DNA from: a virus | Direction: 5' to 3' (one strand) | IMG/VR virus record: IMGVR_UViG_3300009068_000105 | Coordinates: 1-32,842 of that record | Length of the DNA stretch: 32,842 bases | In this document: one piece after another, positions 6,107 to 12,881 of the stretch | Position numbering within the stretch: the stretch's first letter is position 1 | Layout of the letters: the number at the start of each line of letters is the position of its first letter | Translations under genes and position numbers: made by a program | Notes under the pieces: generated by a model | What the model saw: the letters and a program-made list of their open reading frames with translations, nothing else | Database searches by the model: none | What the model was told of the DNA's origin: nothing

Positions 6107-6991
6107 ATGAAAATAAATACAATATATAATGAATCTTGTCTAGATACATTAAAAAAAATGCCAAATGATTTTTTGGATTGTGTAATAACCTCACCTCCAT
6201 ATTGGCAACTAAGGGATTATGGGTATAATGGCCAATGGGGATTAGAACCAACATTCAATGAATATCTTGAACACCTGTGGGAAATGATGGATGAGATTTA
6301 TAGAGTTTTAAAGCCAACAGGAACTTGTTGGATTAATTTAGGAGATACATATAATACAATATCAGGAGGTATTAGAGGATTAGAAAGAGCAAAAGAAAAT
6401 AATAATGTCCGTTCTATTTCAAAAAAAAATATAATAGGACAAGGATTTCAACAACAAAAATCTAAAGAAATTGCTGAAAAGTGTTTATTATTATTACCAC
6501 ATAGATTTGCTATTGGATGTATTGATAGAGGTTGGATTATGAGAAATGATATTATATGGGCAAAAAGAAATGGTATGCCTGAACCTGTTACAGATAGATT
6601 TACTAAAAAACACGAGTACATTTTTTTAATGACAAAGTCTAAAAAATATTACTTTGATTTAGATATAATAAAAGATAGACTTGTAAATGATAATGATTTT
6701 GAATTAAAAGGTAAAAATCCCGGAACTGTATCAGATTTTTGGGATGTTAATACTAGACCTTCCTCTTTAAAACATTTTGCATCTTATAATGTTGATTTAA
6801 TAACTAAACCTATTTTAGCAGGATGTCCTGAAGGTGGATTAATATATGACCCTTTCATGGGTAGTGGTACAACAGCTATACATTCTATAATGAATAATAG
6901 AAATTTTATTGGTAGTGAAATGAGTAAAGAATATTTAGATATTGCCAATAAAAGAATTTCAGATATATCTTTACAACAAAAATTATTTTAA
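6107..6991 (+). CDS. Site-specific DNA methyltransferase (cytosine-N4 type)
   Basis: The 294-residue product has catalytic motif IV TSPPYW (about 28-33) and SAM-binding motif I DPFMGSGTTA (from about 248). Motif IV before motif I is the beta-class order, and SPPYW favours cytosine-N4 over adenine-N6 methylation. No restriction endonuclease is adjacent, so it is an orphan enzyme likely protecting phage DNA from host restriction. ATG 6107 is chosen over the in-frame ATG 6071 because 6071 lies in the loop of the structured leader and homologous enzymes begin close to the MKINTIYNESCLDTL segment. Confidence 0.85.
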   Translation: MKINTIYNESCLDTLKKMPNDFLDCVITSPPYWQLRDYGYNGQWGLEPTFNEYLEHLWEMMDEIYRVLKPTGTCWINLGDTYNTISGGIRGLERAKENNNVRSISKKNIIGQGFQQQKSKEIAEKCLLLLPHRFAIGCIDRGWIMRNDIIWAKRNGMPEPVTDRFTKKHEYIFLMTKSKKYYFDLDIIKDRLVNDNDFELKGKNPGTVSDFWDVNTRPSSLKHFASYNVDLITKPILAGCPEGGLIYDPFMGSGTTAIHSIMNNRNFIGSEMSKEYLDIANKRISDISLQQKLF

Positions 6992-7001
6992 AAAATATAT
7001 T

Positions 7002-7688
7002 ATGAAAAACAAATCTTATTATTTTAGCCACGATTATAACGCAGCTAACGATACAAAGGTGCTTTTTTTAAGGCATCAATTAGGGATGGAAGGTTATGGT
7101 ATCTATTGGTTTTTAATTGAAAAATTAGCCGATGCAGGAGGTAAAATGCCATTAGATTTAATACCTATATTGGCTATGCAAATGCAATCAAGTGATACAA
7201 AAGTTAAAGGAGTTATAACTCAGTTTGATTTATTTAGTATTAATGAGGGTGAATTTTGGTCAGATAGACTAAATGACCATCTTGGATTAAGGGAAAAACT
7301 AAGCCAAAGTGGTAAAAATGGTGCTATAAGTAGATGGAAAAATGGGGAGGCTAATGGGGTGGCCATTGGGAAGGGTAATGCAAATAAAAGAAAAGAAAAA
7401 GAAATAAAAGAAAATGAAAGTAAATTAAATACTAAAGAATTATTTATAAATATGATAGAAGAATATAAAGAACAATTAACAGATTCTTACAATGATTTTT
7501 TAGAATATTGGACTGAACCTAATAAAAATGGTAAATTGCGATATGAATTAGAAAAGTTCTTTGATTCAAAAAGAAGAATAAATACTTGGTTAAAAAATAA
7601 AAAAACTTATGGAAATTCAAAAACATTTAGCCCAACCGCTGCAAGTACTTCAAGAATGGAAAACCTTGCCGAGTGGGTCAATAGCTGA
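7002..7688 (+). CDS. Replication-initiation-like protein (Lin1244/Lin1753 N-terminal domain)
   Basis: From ATG 7002 the product is 228 residues. The N-terminus KSYYFSHDYNAANDTKVLFL, then GMEGYGIYWFLIEKLA, matches the DUF4373 / Lin1244-Lin1753 domain common in phage replication proteins, which resembles DnaD-like winged helices. A low-complexity Lys/Glu linker follows (about 125-145), then a helical domain ending with a basic WLKNKKTYGNSK segment. It probably acts in origin opening or helicase loading. The upstream in-frame codons to 6942 overlap the methyltransferase and are not used here. Confidence 0.75.
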   Translation: MKNKSYYFSHDYNAANDTKVLFLRHQLGMEGYGIYWFLIEKLADAGGKMPLDLIPILAMQMQSSDTKVKGVITQFDLFSINEGEFWSDRLNDHLGLREKLSQSGKNGAISRWKNGEANGVAIGKGNANKRKEKEIKENESKLNTKELFINMIEEYKEQLTDSYNDFLEYWTEPNKNGKLRYELEKFFDSKRRINTWLKNKKTYGNSKTFSPTAASTSRMENLAEWVNS

Positions 7689-8349
7689 TAATGAGATACT
7701 TAGTTGTTTTAATGGGGATAAGCTAAACTTAGTTTCACCAATAATTTTAAAAGAAAATTTAGCATACATATTCACTTTGCTAGGATTTAAAAATTATCCA
7801 GACAAGCAAGAAATGGTAGTTATAGAAGATTTTATACGTACAAGTTATCCAAAATATACCGTACAGGAATTTAGAATAGCATTTAAAATGGCAGTACAAG
7901 GAAAGATTGACTGCTCAACAGAACACTACGAAAAGTTTAGCCCAAAGTTTATAGGCCAGGTTATGTACGCATACACAAAAAAAGCTAATGAGGTACGAAA
8001 AATGGTTAAACCTATTTTAAAGGAAATTGAGCCACCGAAATTAACTGATGAGGAGATTGTCTTATTCTCACAAAAAGAGTGGCTAGAATCGGCTAGGAAT
8101 GACTTTAATAGGGTTTTTAACGCAGACAAGGTATTCGGAATTTTACTAAAGGATGGAAAACTAAAGTTTGAGCCTAGCGAAATGCTTGAAATTATCAAGA
8201 CTGTTAGACTAGATAATCAGTACAGACTAAACAAAATGAGTGTACTAGATGGGAAGGAATTTAGCAAACTAATAAAGGATGATACATATTTAGATTCTCA
8301 ATGTAAAAAACTAGCTTTAAAAAGATACTTTGAGAGTTTATCAGGTTAA
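7609..8349 (+). CDS. Replication-associated hypothetical protein
   Basis: A 246-residue, mostly helical protein with no P-loop. It contains GFKNYPDKQEMVVIEDFIRT and a segment KFSPKFIGQVMYAYTKKANE. Position after the DnaD-like gene suggests a helicase-loader or primosome partner. The ATG at 7609 gives an unusually long 80-base overlap with the preceding gene. The next in-frame ATG is about 70 residues in, so either the overlap is real or a non-ATG start is used. Function not established. Confidence 0.6.
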   Translation: MEIQKHLAQPLQVLQEWKTLPSGSIADNEILSCFNGDKLNLVSPIILKENLAYIFTLLGFKNYPDKQEMVVIEDFIRTSYPKYTVQEFRIAFKMAVQGKIDCSTEHYEKFSPKFIGQVMYAYTKKANEVRKMVKPILKEIEPPKLTDEEIVLFSQKEWLESARNDFNRVFNADKVFGILLKDGKLKFEPSEMLEIIKTVRLDNQYRLNKMSVLDGKEFSKLIKDDTYLDSQCKKLALKRYFESLSG

Positions 8350-8518
8350 ATATTTAGAATACGGAATTAGGAAATGGTGCTATACTAATAACTATAAGGA
8401 CTGCTATTTATCTATACAAGATTTAAAAAACAATCATAACAGAATTTTATTTACAAAAGAATTTTACGACAAATTATGGATATATCAGCAAACGACCTTA
8501 CAAAGTGGGCAAAGTTAA
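8330..8518 (+). CDS. Small hypothetical protein (TTG start)
   Basis: A 62-residue frame fills the gap between 8349 and 8476 and overlaps both neighbours (20 and 43 bases). It would start at TTG 8330; no ATG is available. The sequence (KYLEYGIRKWCYTNNYKDCY) looks protein-like with aromatic and charged residues. No function was recognised, and the non-ATG start lowers confidence. Confidence 0.4.
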   Translation: MRVYQVKYLEYGIRKWCYTNNYKDCYLSIQDLKNNHNRILFTKEFYDKLWIYQQTTLQSGQS

Positions 8519-8817
8519 ATTTAGGTTATCTTAATGTTAGACTTAATCGAGTAAATAATATTCCATACGGAAAGCGCAAAGGTACTATTGAAAAAGGATG
8601 GGCAGACCTACAAGGCTATAACGAAGATGGTAAATATGTAATGGTTGAAATAAAAAAATTGGGAGATAAAATAAGCAAAGAACAATTTGAAAGATTTTCT
8701 GATTGTTGGAATTGTGGAAGTTTAGTCTATATTTGCACAGAAGTAGATAACAAACCTACTTTAGTAGAATGGTCAAAAATAAAATCATTGAAGAATATTG
8801 GCTTAACGAAGAAGTAA
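8476..8817 (+). CDS. PDDEXK (VRR-NUC/resolvase-like) nuclease
   Basis: The 113-residue product has the compact restriction-endonuclease-like core: GWADLQGY with Asp44, then MVEIKK with Glu58 and Lys60 (ExK), then DKISKEQFERF with Gln70. This D...ExK...Q arrangement is typical of VRR-NUC and phage Holliday-junction-resolvase-like nucleases. It probably cleaves branched intermediates made by the recombination genes upstream, or acts in packaging. The next gene starts within its last 49 bases. Confidence 0.75.
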   Translation: MDISANDLTKWAKLNLGYLNVRLNRVNNIPYGKRKGTIEKGWADLQGYNEDGKYVMVEIKKLGDKISKEQFERFSDCWNCGSLVYICTEVDNKPTLVEWSKIKSLKNIGLTKK

Positions 8818-9251
8818 ACCAGGCATTTGAAAAAATGCAACCAGAGGAGTTACAAGAAGATTTAAAAGCCGAGGTCTTTATGGTTTTACTTGAAATGGAT
8901 GAAGATAAATTATTTGGATTGTACGAAAGAAAAGAGATAAGGTTTTATATAGTACGCACTATGCTGAATATGATTAAGAGTGATAGAAGTCAGTTTTGGA
9001 AAAAATATAGGAACTACACAGAATACGAAGATAATGATATAGCAGAGGTAGAACAAAATAGTATTATTGATGTAATGGAGTGTGGCTTAGAAAAATTACA
9101 TTGGTATCAAAAAGAGATACTAAACTTATATACTTTTGAGTTTAATAAGAACGCAAAGGAATTAAGTAGAAAAACAGGAATACCTTATATGAGTATTATA
9201 AGAACATTAAAACAAACTAAAAACGAACTAAAAAAACATATTAGGAAATGA
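8769..9251 (+). CDS. Sigma-70-like RNA polymerase sigma factor
   Basis: The 160-residue product has two parts typical of small sigma factors. A helical region 2-like part is around residues 30-75 (EVFMVLLEMDEDKLF, then RKEIRFYIVRTMLNMIKSD). The C-terminal helix-turn-helix resembles region 4 (HWYQKEILNLYTFEFN, then NAKELSRKTGIPYMSIIRTLKQTKNELK). It could reprogram host RNA polymerase to phage promoters, including the two related promoters at 3755 and 15949; that link is inference. It overlaps the nuclease gene by 49 bases and the next gene by 4. Confidence 0.7.
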   Translation: MVKNKIIEEYWLNEEVNQAFEKMQPEELQEDLKAEVFMVLLEMDEDKLFGLYERKEIRFYIVRTMLNMIKSDRSQFWKKYRNYTEYEDNDIAEVEQNSIIDVMECGLEKLHWYQKEILNLYTFEFNKNAKELSRKTGIPYMSIIRTLKQTKNELKKHIRK

Positions 9252-9487
9252 TTCAAATTATTATTACAAGTGTCTGTACATCATTATTTTTTATTGTTAT
9301 CCACAACCTTCATAGAAAATGGAAACTCAACTTCAAGCCTTTCAGTTGTGGAAGTTGTTTGGCTGCGTGGGTTGGGGTCGTATTATATTTGTCACCTAAA
9401 TTAGTTGTAGATATAGCAAGTGTTGTATTTATCTCTGGATTCTTAGGTGCTATTATTGAAACCTTAATGAATAAAATATGGAACTAG
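9248..9487 (+). CDS. Small membrane protein with CxxC motif
   Basis: The 79-residue product has an N-terminal hydrophobic segment (about 2-18), a polar basic loop, FSCGSCLAAW, then one or two further hydrophobic segments (about 40-72). The CGSCLAAW motif at a membrane interface resembles DUF1360-type proteins. It is ATGA-coupled to the sigma-like gene and overlaps the next gene by 10 bases. A role in superinfection exclusion is possible, but nothing in the sequence proves it. Confidence 0.6.
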   Translation: MIQIIITSVCTSLFFIVIHNLHRKWKLNFKPFSCGSCLAAWVGVVLYLSPKLVVDIASVVFISGFLGAIIETLMNKIWN

Positions 9488-9744
9488 AACACAGAGAATT
9501 TTTAAAAGAACATTACAATAATTACGAAACTGCTGTTAGTGGTTTTATAAGAGATATAGATGCTTCTATACTTAGAAGGTATGAAGATATTTATAAAAAA
9601 TATGTTGATGCAGGATTCATTTTAACAATCTGGTGTGGTGCTTGCCGAATGGATTTGATATTAAGATTATATAGATACTACGAAAGTTTACCAATAGAAA
9701 ACATTGAACCTATTATAAAAATTAAAAAGAAAAAAAATGGCTAA
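9478..9744 (+). CDS. Small hypothetical protein (88 aa)
   Basis: An 88-residue helical protein: LEHREFLKEHYNNYETAVSG, then FILTIWCGACRMDLILRLYRYY and a lysine-rich C-terminus. The WCGAC cysteines could bind metal or form a disulfide, but no thioredoxin fold is evident. Similar short proteins are seen in Bacteroidetes phages without known function. It overlaps the hexapeptide transferase gene by 8 bases. Confidence 0.6.
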   Translation: MELEHREFLKEHYNNYETAVSGFIRDIDASILRRYEDIYKKYVDAGFILTIWCGACRMDLILRLYRYYESLPIENIEPIIKIKKKKNG

Positions 9745-10219
9745 CTTCATTCATCCAACCGCTATTATAGGCGACAACGTTGTACTAGGGGATAACAATT
9801 ACATCGGTGCTTATTGTATAATTGGTGACCCTGCAGAACATAAAAAGTATTGGAGTTTACCTTATGGTAAAGTTTTAATTGGAAATAATAATATAATCAC
9901 AGGCTTAGTTACTATTGATGCAGGTACAGAAGAAATAACTTATATAGCTGATAATTGTTTTATAATGAAACACGCACATATAGGACACGATTGTAAAATA
10001 AATGATAATGTTATTATAAGCTGTGGTGCAAAGATTGGCGGACATTCTATTATTGATAAAAATTCAAACATAGGTTTAAACGCAGTATTACATCAATATA
10101 GCCATATTAAAGAAGGATGTATGATAGGTGCAAGTGCATTCTTTAAAGGCGAAAGCGAACCATATACAAAATACGCAGGTGTACCTGCTAGAAAACTAGG
10201 AGAAAATAAACCACGATGA
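9737..10219 (+). CDS. LpxA-like hexapeptide-repeat acyltransferase
   Basis: The 160-residue product is built of left-handed beta-helix hexapeptide repeats. It begins HPTAIIGDNVVLGDNNYIGA, has IIGDPAEHKKYW (compare the GxPQxxKY region of LpxA), and continues with HAHIGHDCKINDNVIISCGA and IIDKNSNIGLNAVL to AGVPARKLGEN. It likely transfers an acyl or acetyl group to a nucleotide sugar or sugar. It is shorter than bacterial LpxA (about 260 residues) and lacks the C-terminal helical domain. Two glycosyltransferase genes follow with tiny overlaps, suggesting one glycan-modifying unit. Confidence 0.8.
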   Translation: MANFIHPTAIIGDNVVLGDNNYIGAYCIIGDPAEHKKYWSLPYGKVLIGNNNIITGLVTIDAGTEEITYIADNCFIMKHAHIGHDCKINDNVIISCGAKIGGHSIIDKNSNIGLNAVLHQYSHIKEGCMIGASAFFKGESEPYTKYAGVPARKLGENKPR

Positions 10220-10803
10220 ACGCAATAATTTATTTGAATTACGAAAATAAAAACTCCGAAACTTTTGCTAGTAATATAGAAAGAGCAGGTCAAGATATTA
10301 ATTGTAAACTTTTAATTAACGAAGAAGGTATATCAAAAGCTATTAACAAAGGGTTAAGGTTATTAAACTTTGAGCATATTGATTATGTTACCATAATGGC
10401 TAATGATATATTAGAACCAGATAATTGGTTAAACATAAGAAACCAATTTATGCAAGATAGAAGAATAGGCATTTGCTCAATACCTTTAGGTGGATTCAAT
10501 GGTGATAGCTTAGACCTAATAGGTAACTTTACAATAAGCAAAGAGGCATTACTAAAAGTAGGTGCGTTCAATGAAGAACTAGACCCATACGGAGCAATAG
10601 ACCTAGACTACTGTACTAGGGTAAGGGCAGCCGGATTGCAAACTAAATACATTGCAAATATAAAAGCCACACACATTGAACAGAATGGCATAGATGCTTA
10701 TGGTTATAACAAGATGGACTTAGTTAAAAAGACCTGGGATTTACACAATAGAAACGTTCAAGCATACACAGATGGCACTAAAACATATTACATCCCTTTA
10801 TGA
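10216..10803 (+). CDS. Family 2-like glycosyltransferase
   Basis: The 195-residue product follows a GT-A fold pattern: GISKAINKGLRLL, then DYVTIMANDILEPDNWL (the position of the DxD-type sugar-nucleotide site, here NDI), then GNFTISKEALLKVGAFNEEL, DPYGAIDLDYCTRVRAAGLQ and KATHIEQNG. It starts on ATGA overlapping the hexapeptide transferase gene. The catalytic ED-like element may be IDLDYC. The acceptor is unknown: phage virion protein, host surface glycan or modified DNA base. Confidence 0.75.
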   Translation: MNAIIYLNYENKNSETFASNIERAGQDINCKLLINEEGISKAINKGLRLLNFEHIDYVTIMANDILEPDNWLNIRNQFMQDRRIGICSIPLGGFNGDSLDLIGNFTISKEALLKVGAFNEELDPYGAIDLDYCTRVRAAGLQTKYIANIKATHIEQNGIDAYGYNKMDLVKKTWDLHNRNVQAYTDGTKTYYIPL

Positions 10804-11804
10804 GAATATTAGCAATTACAAGTAAGTTTAGCGGAGTTGGTTATCATAGAATTATGATGCCATTAGTTAATATGAAGAAAGACTATTGTATGATTACAGA
10901 TGTAATAAACGAAGCAGTAATAGATAACAATTATGATATAGTTTTATTTAATAGATTCCTAGCATACACAGAAGTAAAGATGCTAGAGGATATGAGAAAG
11001 AAATACAACTTTAAGTTAATAGTAGACAATGATGACTATTGGATTTTACCACCATCACACATACTAGCAGATAGATATAAGAATAGTGATGTAACTAAAA
11101 GAATAACAGACTTTATTAGTATAGCAGACCTTTGCACTTGTACACACGAAAGATTAGCTGATGAGATTTATAAGTACAATAAGAATGTAGAGATATTACC
11201 AAACGCATTACCTTATGGCGAGGAGCAGTTCCAGGATGACAAACTAGAATCTGAATTAGTTAGATTGTTTTGGGCAGGCTCTGGTACTCACGTTCCTGAC
11301 TTAGATATATTACGCAACCCAATGAAGAAGATTAATTTTCCTGTAAGAACTGTAATCGCAGGATATAATGATGGCGAAAAACATCTATGGGATAGAATGA
11401 TAGGAGTATTTACCAATGGCTTAAAGTTAAATCCTACTATTTATAACTACGCAGAAATAAGTAAGTATATGGGTGCTTATGCAGATTCAGATATTAGTAT
11501 TATTCCTTTAGTAGAAAATAAGTTTGGCTCAATGAAATCAAACCTTAAGGTTTTAGAAACAGCAGCAAAGCGAAACCCTGCCATTGTCAGCAACGTACAT
11601 CCTTATAAAGATATGCCTGTCTGCTATGTAAACAACCAACAAGATTGGTATTATTGGATTAAGCTATTAGTGAATGATGAGGCTGCAAGGATTGAATACG
11701 GACAAAAGCTATTTGAATACTGCAATACCAATTTTAACCTGCACACCATAAATAACAAACGTTTTGCTATTTATAATAAATTAATAGGAAATGCCAGTAA
11801 TTAA
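10800..11804 (+). CDS. GT-B (family 4-like) glycosyltransferase
   Basis: The 334-residue product has an N-terminal Rossmann-like half (MRILAITSKFSGVGYHRIMM, IVDNDDYW) and a C-terminal half with VRLFWAGSGTHVPDLDIL, RTVIAGYNDG and a donor-site region ISIIPLVENKFGSMKSNLKV followed by LETAAKRNPAIVS. These are GT4 family landmarks. Translation is coupled by a 4-base overlap with the previous gene. With the LpxA-like and GT2-like proteins it forms a three-gene glycan cassette. Confidence 0.8.
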   Translation: MRILAITSKFSGVGYHRIMMPLVNMKKDYCMITDVINEAVIDNNYDIVLFNRFLAYTEVKMLEDMRKKYNFKLIVDNDDYWILPPSHILADRYKNSDVTKRITDFISIADLCTCTHERLADEIYKYNKNVEILPNALPYGEEQFQDDKLESELVRLFWAGSGTHVPDLDILRNPMKKINFPVRTVIAGYNDGEKHLWDRMIGVFTNGLKLNPTIYNYAEISKYMGAYADSDISIIPLVENKFGSMKSNLKVLETAAKRNPAIVSNVHPYKDMPVCYVNNQQDWYYWIKLLVNDEAARIEYGQKLFEYCNTNFNLHTINNKRFAIYNKLIGNASN

Positions 11805-12519
11805 ATGTAGCAACGGAAAATATCGAATTGGAACAGGTTCTTGTATATATGATACACAAGAAAAGGCTGCCGAAGTATGGGCTGCTATTTTAGCAAGTGG
11901 TAAATACGCAGGTAAAAAAGTAAGTTACGATTATGATGGAGTGTTAAGTACAGATATAGGCAAAGAAAAAGCTAAAAGAGATATAGCACAAGGTAATTTA
12001 GTTTATATTATATCTGCTAGAGGTGATAAAGAATCAATGCTAGGAATTGCAAGAGACTTAGGCATACCTAGTGATAGAGTTTATGCAACAGGTTCTAATA
12101 AAGCTAAAGTAGAAAAAGTTAGTTCACTTGGAATAGAAATACATACCGATAATAATCCTGATGTAATAAAAGAAGTAAATGCATTACCAAAAGCAAGAGG
12201 AGTTAAGTTTGAATTTGAAGAAACTTATAATGACTATCCACAATCTGCTACTAATAATGCAAAGAAGGCTTTAAAATGGGTAGAAGAAAATGGATGGGGT
12301 GAATGTGGAACAGCAGTAGGTAAAGCAAGAGCAAACCAATTAGCTAATAAAGAAAATATTTCAAGAGATACTATAGCAAGGATGGCTTCATTTAAAAGAC
12401 ATCAACAAAATAAAGATGTACCATACTCAGAAGGTTGTGGTGGTTTGATGTGGGATTGTTGGGGTGGCACTTCTGGTATTGAATGGGCAATTAATAAACT
12501 AAAAGAAATAGATAATTAA
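11791..12519 (+). CDS. Three-domain fusion: phage small domain, HAD-like phosphatase, C-terminal phage domain
   Basis: Residues 1-35 form a short Cys/Gly domain (CSNGKYRIGTGSCIYDT, then WAAILASG). Residues 43-130 are HAD-like: SYDYDGVLST with Asp47 and Asp49, IISARG with Ser75, a lysine near 104-109 and HTDNNPDV with Asp120. Residues 150-240 are a phage-specific domain (GECGTAVGKARANQLANKEN, then ISRDTIARMASFKRHQ and GLMWDCWGGTSGIEWA) that also occurs at the ends of phage portal and protease proteins. The HAD part may dephosphorylate a nucleotide or sugar phosphate; the glycan genes before and packaging genes after leave its role open. Confidence 0.7.
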   Translation: MPVIKCSNGKYRIGTGSCIYDTQEKAAEVWAAILASGKYAGKKVSYDYDGVLSTDIGKEKAKRDIAQGNLVYIISARGDKESMLGIARDLGIPSDRVYATGSNKAKVEKVSSLGIEIHTDNNPDVIKEVNALPKARGVKFEFEETYNDYPQSATNNAKKALKWVEENGWGECGTAVGKARANQLANKENISRDTIARMASFKRHQQNKDVPYSEGCGGLMWDCWGGTSGIEWAINKLKEIDN

Positions 12520-12772
12520 AAATCACACTAAAGTATATTGTTCCCATTTTGGTTACATCCTAGATGAGTTTATACCTTGTGAGGTTTGTGGTTCTAGGGC
12601 TGTAGACATACATCATATAGAAGCTAGAGGAATGGGTGGTACTAAAAAGCTAGATACGATAGAGAATTTAATGGCATTATGTAGGCATTGCCACGTTGTA
12701 ATGGGGGATACTAAAACACATATGGAATATTTAAAAGCGAAACATAAAGATAAATTAGATGGCAAAAGGTAA
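12515..12772 (+). CDS. HNH endonuclease with ATT start
   Basis: An 85-residue frame encodes NHTKVYCSHFGYILDEFIPC, then CEVCGSRAVDIHHIEARGMGG and ENLMALCRHCHVVMGD: CxxC, DIHHI and CRHC give the HNH zinc nuclease. HNH proteins beside terminase stimulate DNA cutting during packaging in cos phages such as HK97. No ATG, GTG or TTG precedes the zinc motifs in frame. ATT at 12515 (then KNHTK) is the best start because related HNH proteins begin M-x-NHTK. The gene overlaps the previous one by 5 bases and the next by 14. Confidence 0.75.
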   Translation: MKNHTKVYCSHFGYILDEFIPCEVCGSRAVDIHHIEARGMGGTKKLDTIENLMALCRHCHVVMGDTKTHMEYLKAKHKDKLDGKR

Positions 12773-12881
12773 AAACGATGTAACCAAAGTTTCATTTGGA
12801 AAAAGAAAAAACGGAAAAGCAAAAAAATCCTACAATAAAAATGACAGAAAAGAACGCAACTACAGAGGTCAAGGTCGTTAA
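12759..12881 (+). CDS. Small highly basic protein (40 aa)
   Basis: A 40-residue frame, MAKGKNDVTKVSFGKRKNGK, continuing through KSYNKNDRKERNYRGQGR. The KSYNKxDRKxRNYRGQGR ending is a recurrent tail in tiny basic proteins beside phage packaging genes. It is strongly positively charged and suited to nucleic acid binding. It overlaps the HNH gene (14 bases) and the start of the methyltransferase gene (41 bases) in another frame. Confidence 0.6.
   Translation: MAKGKNDVTKVSFGKRKNGKAKKSYNKNDRKERNYRGQGR

Noticed and set aside
9297-9305. Perfect DnaA box TTATCCACA
   Set aside because: A single copy inside a coding region of an AT-rich 33-kb sequence is not unlikely by chance, and no cluster was seen, so it is not called an origin.
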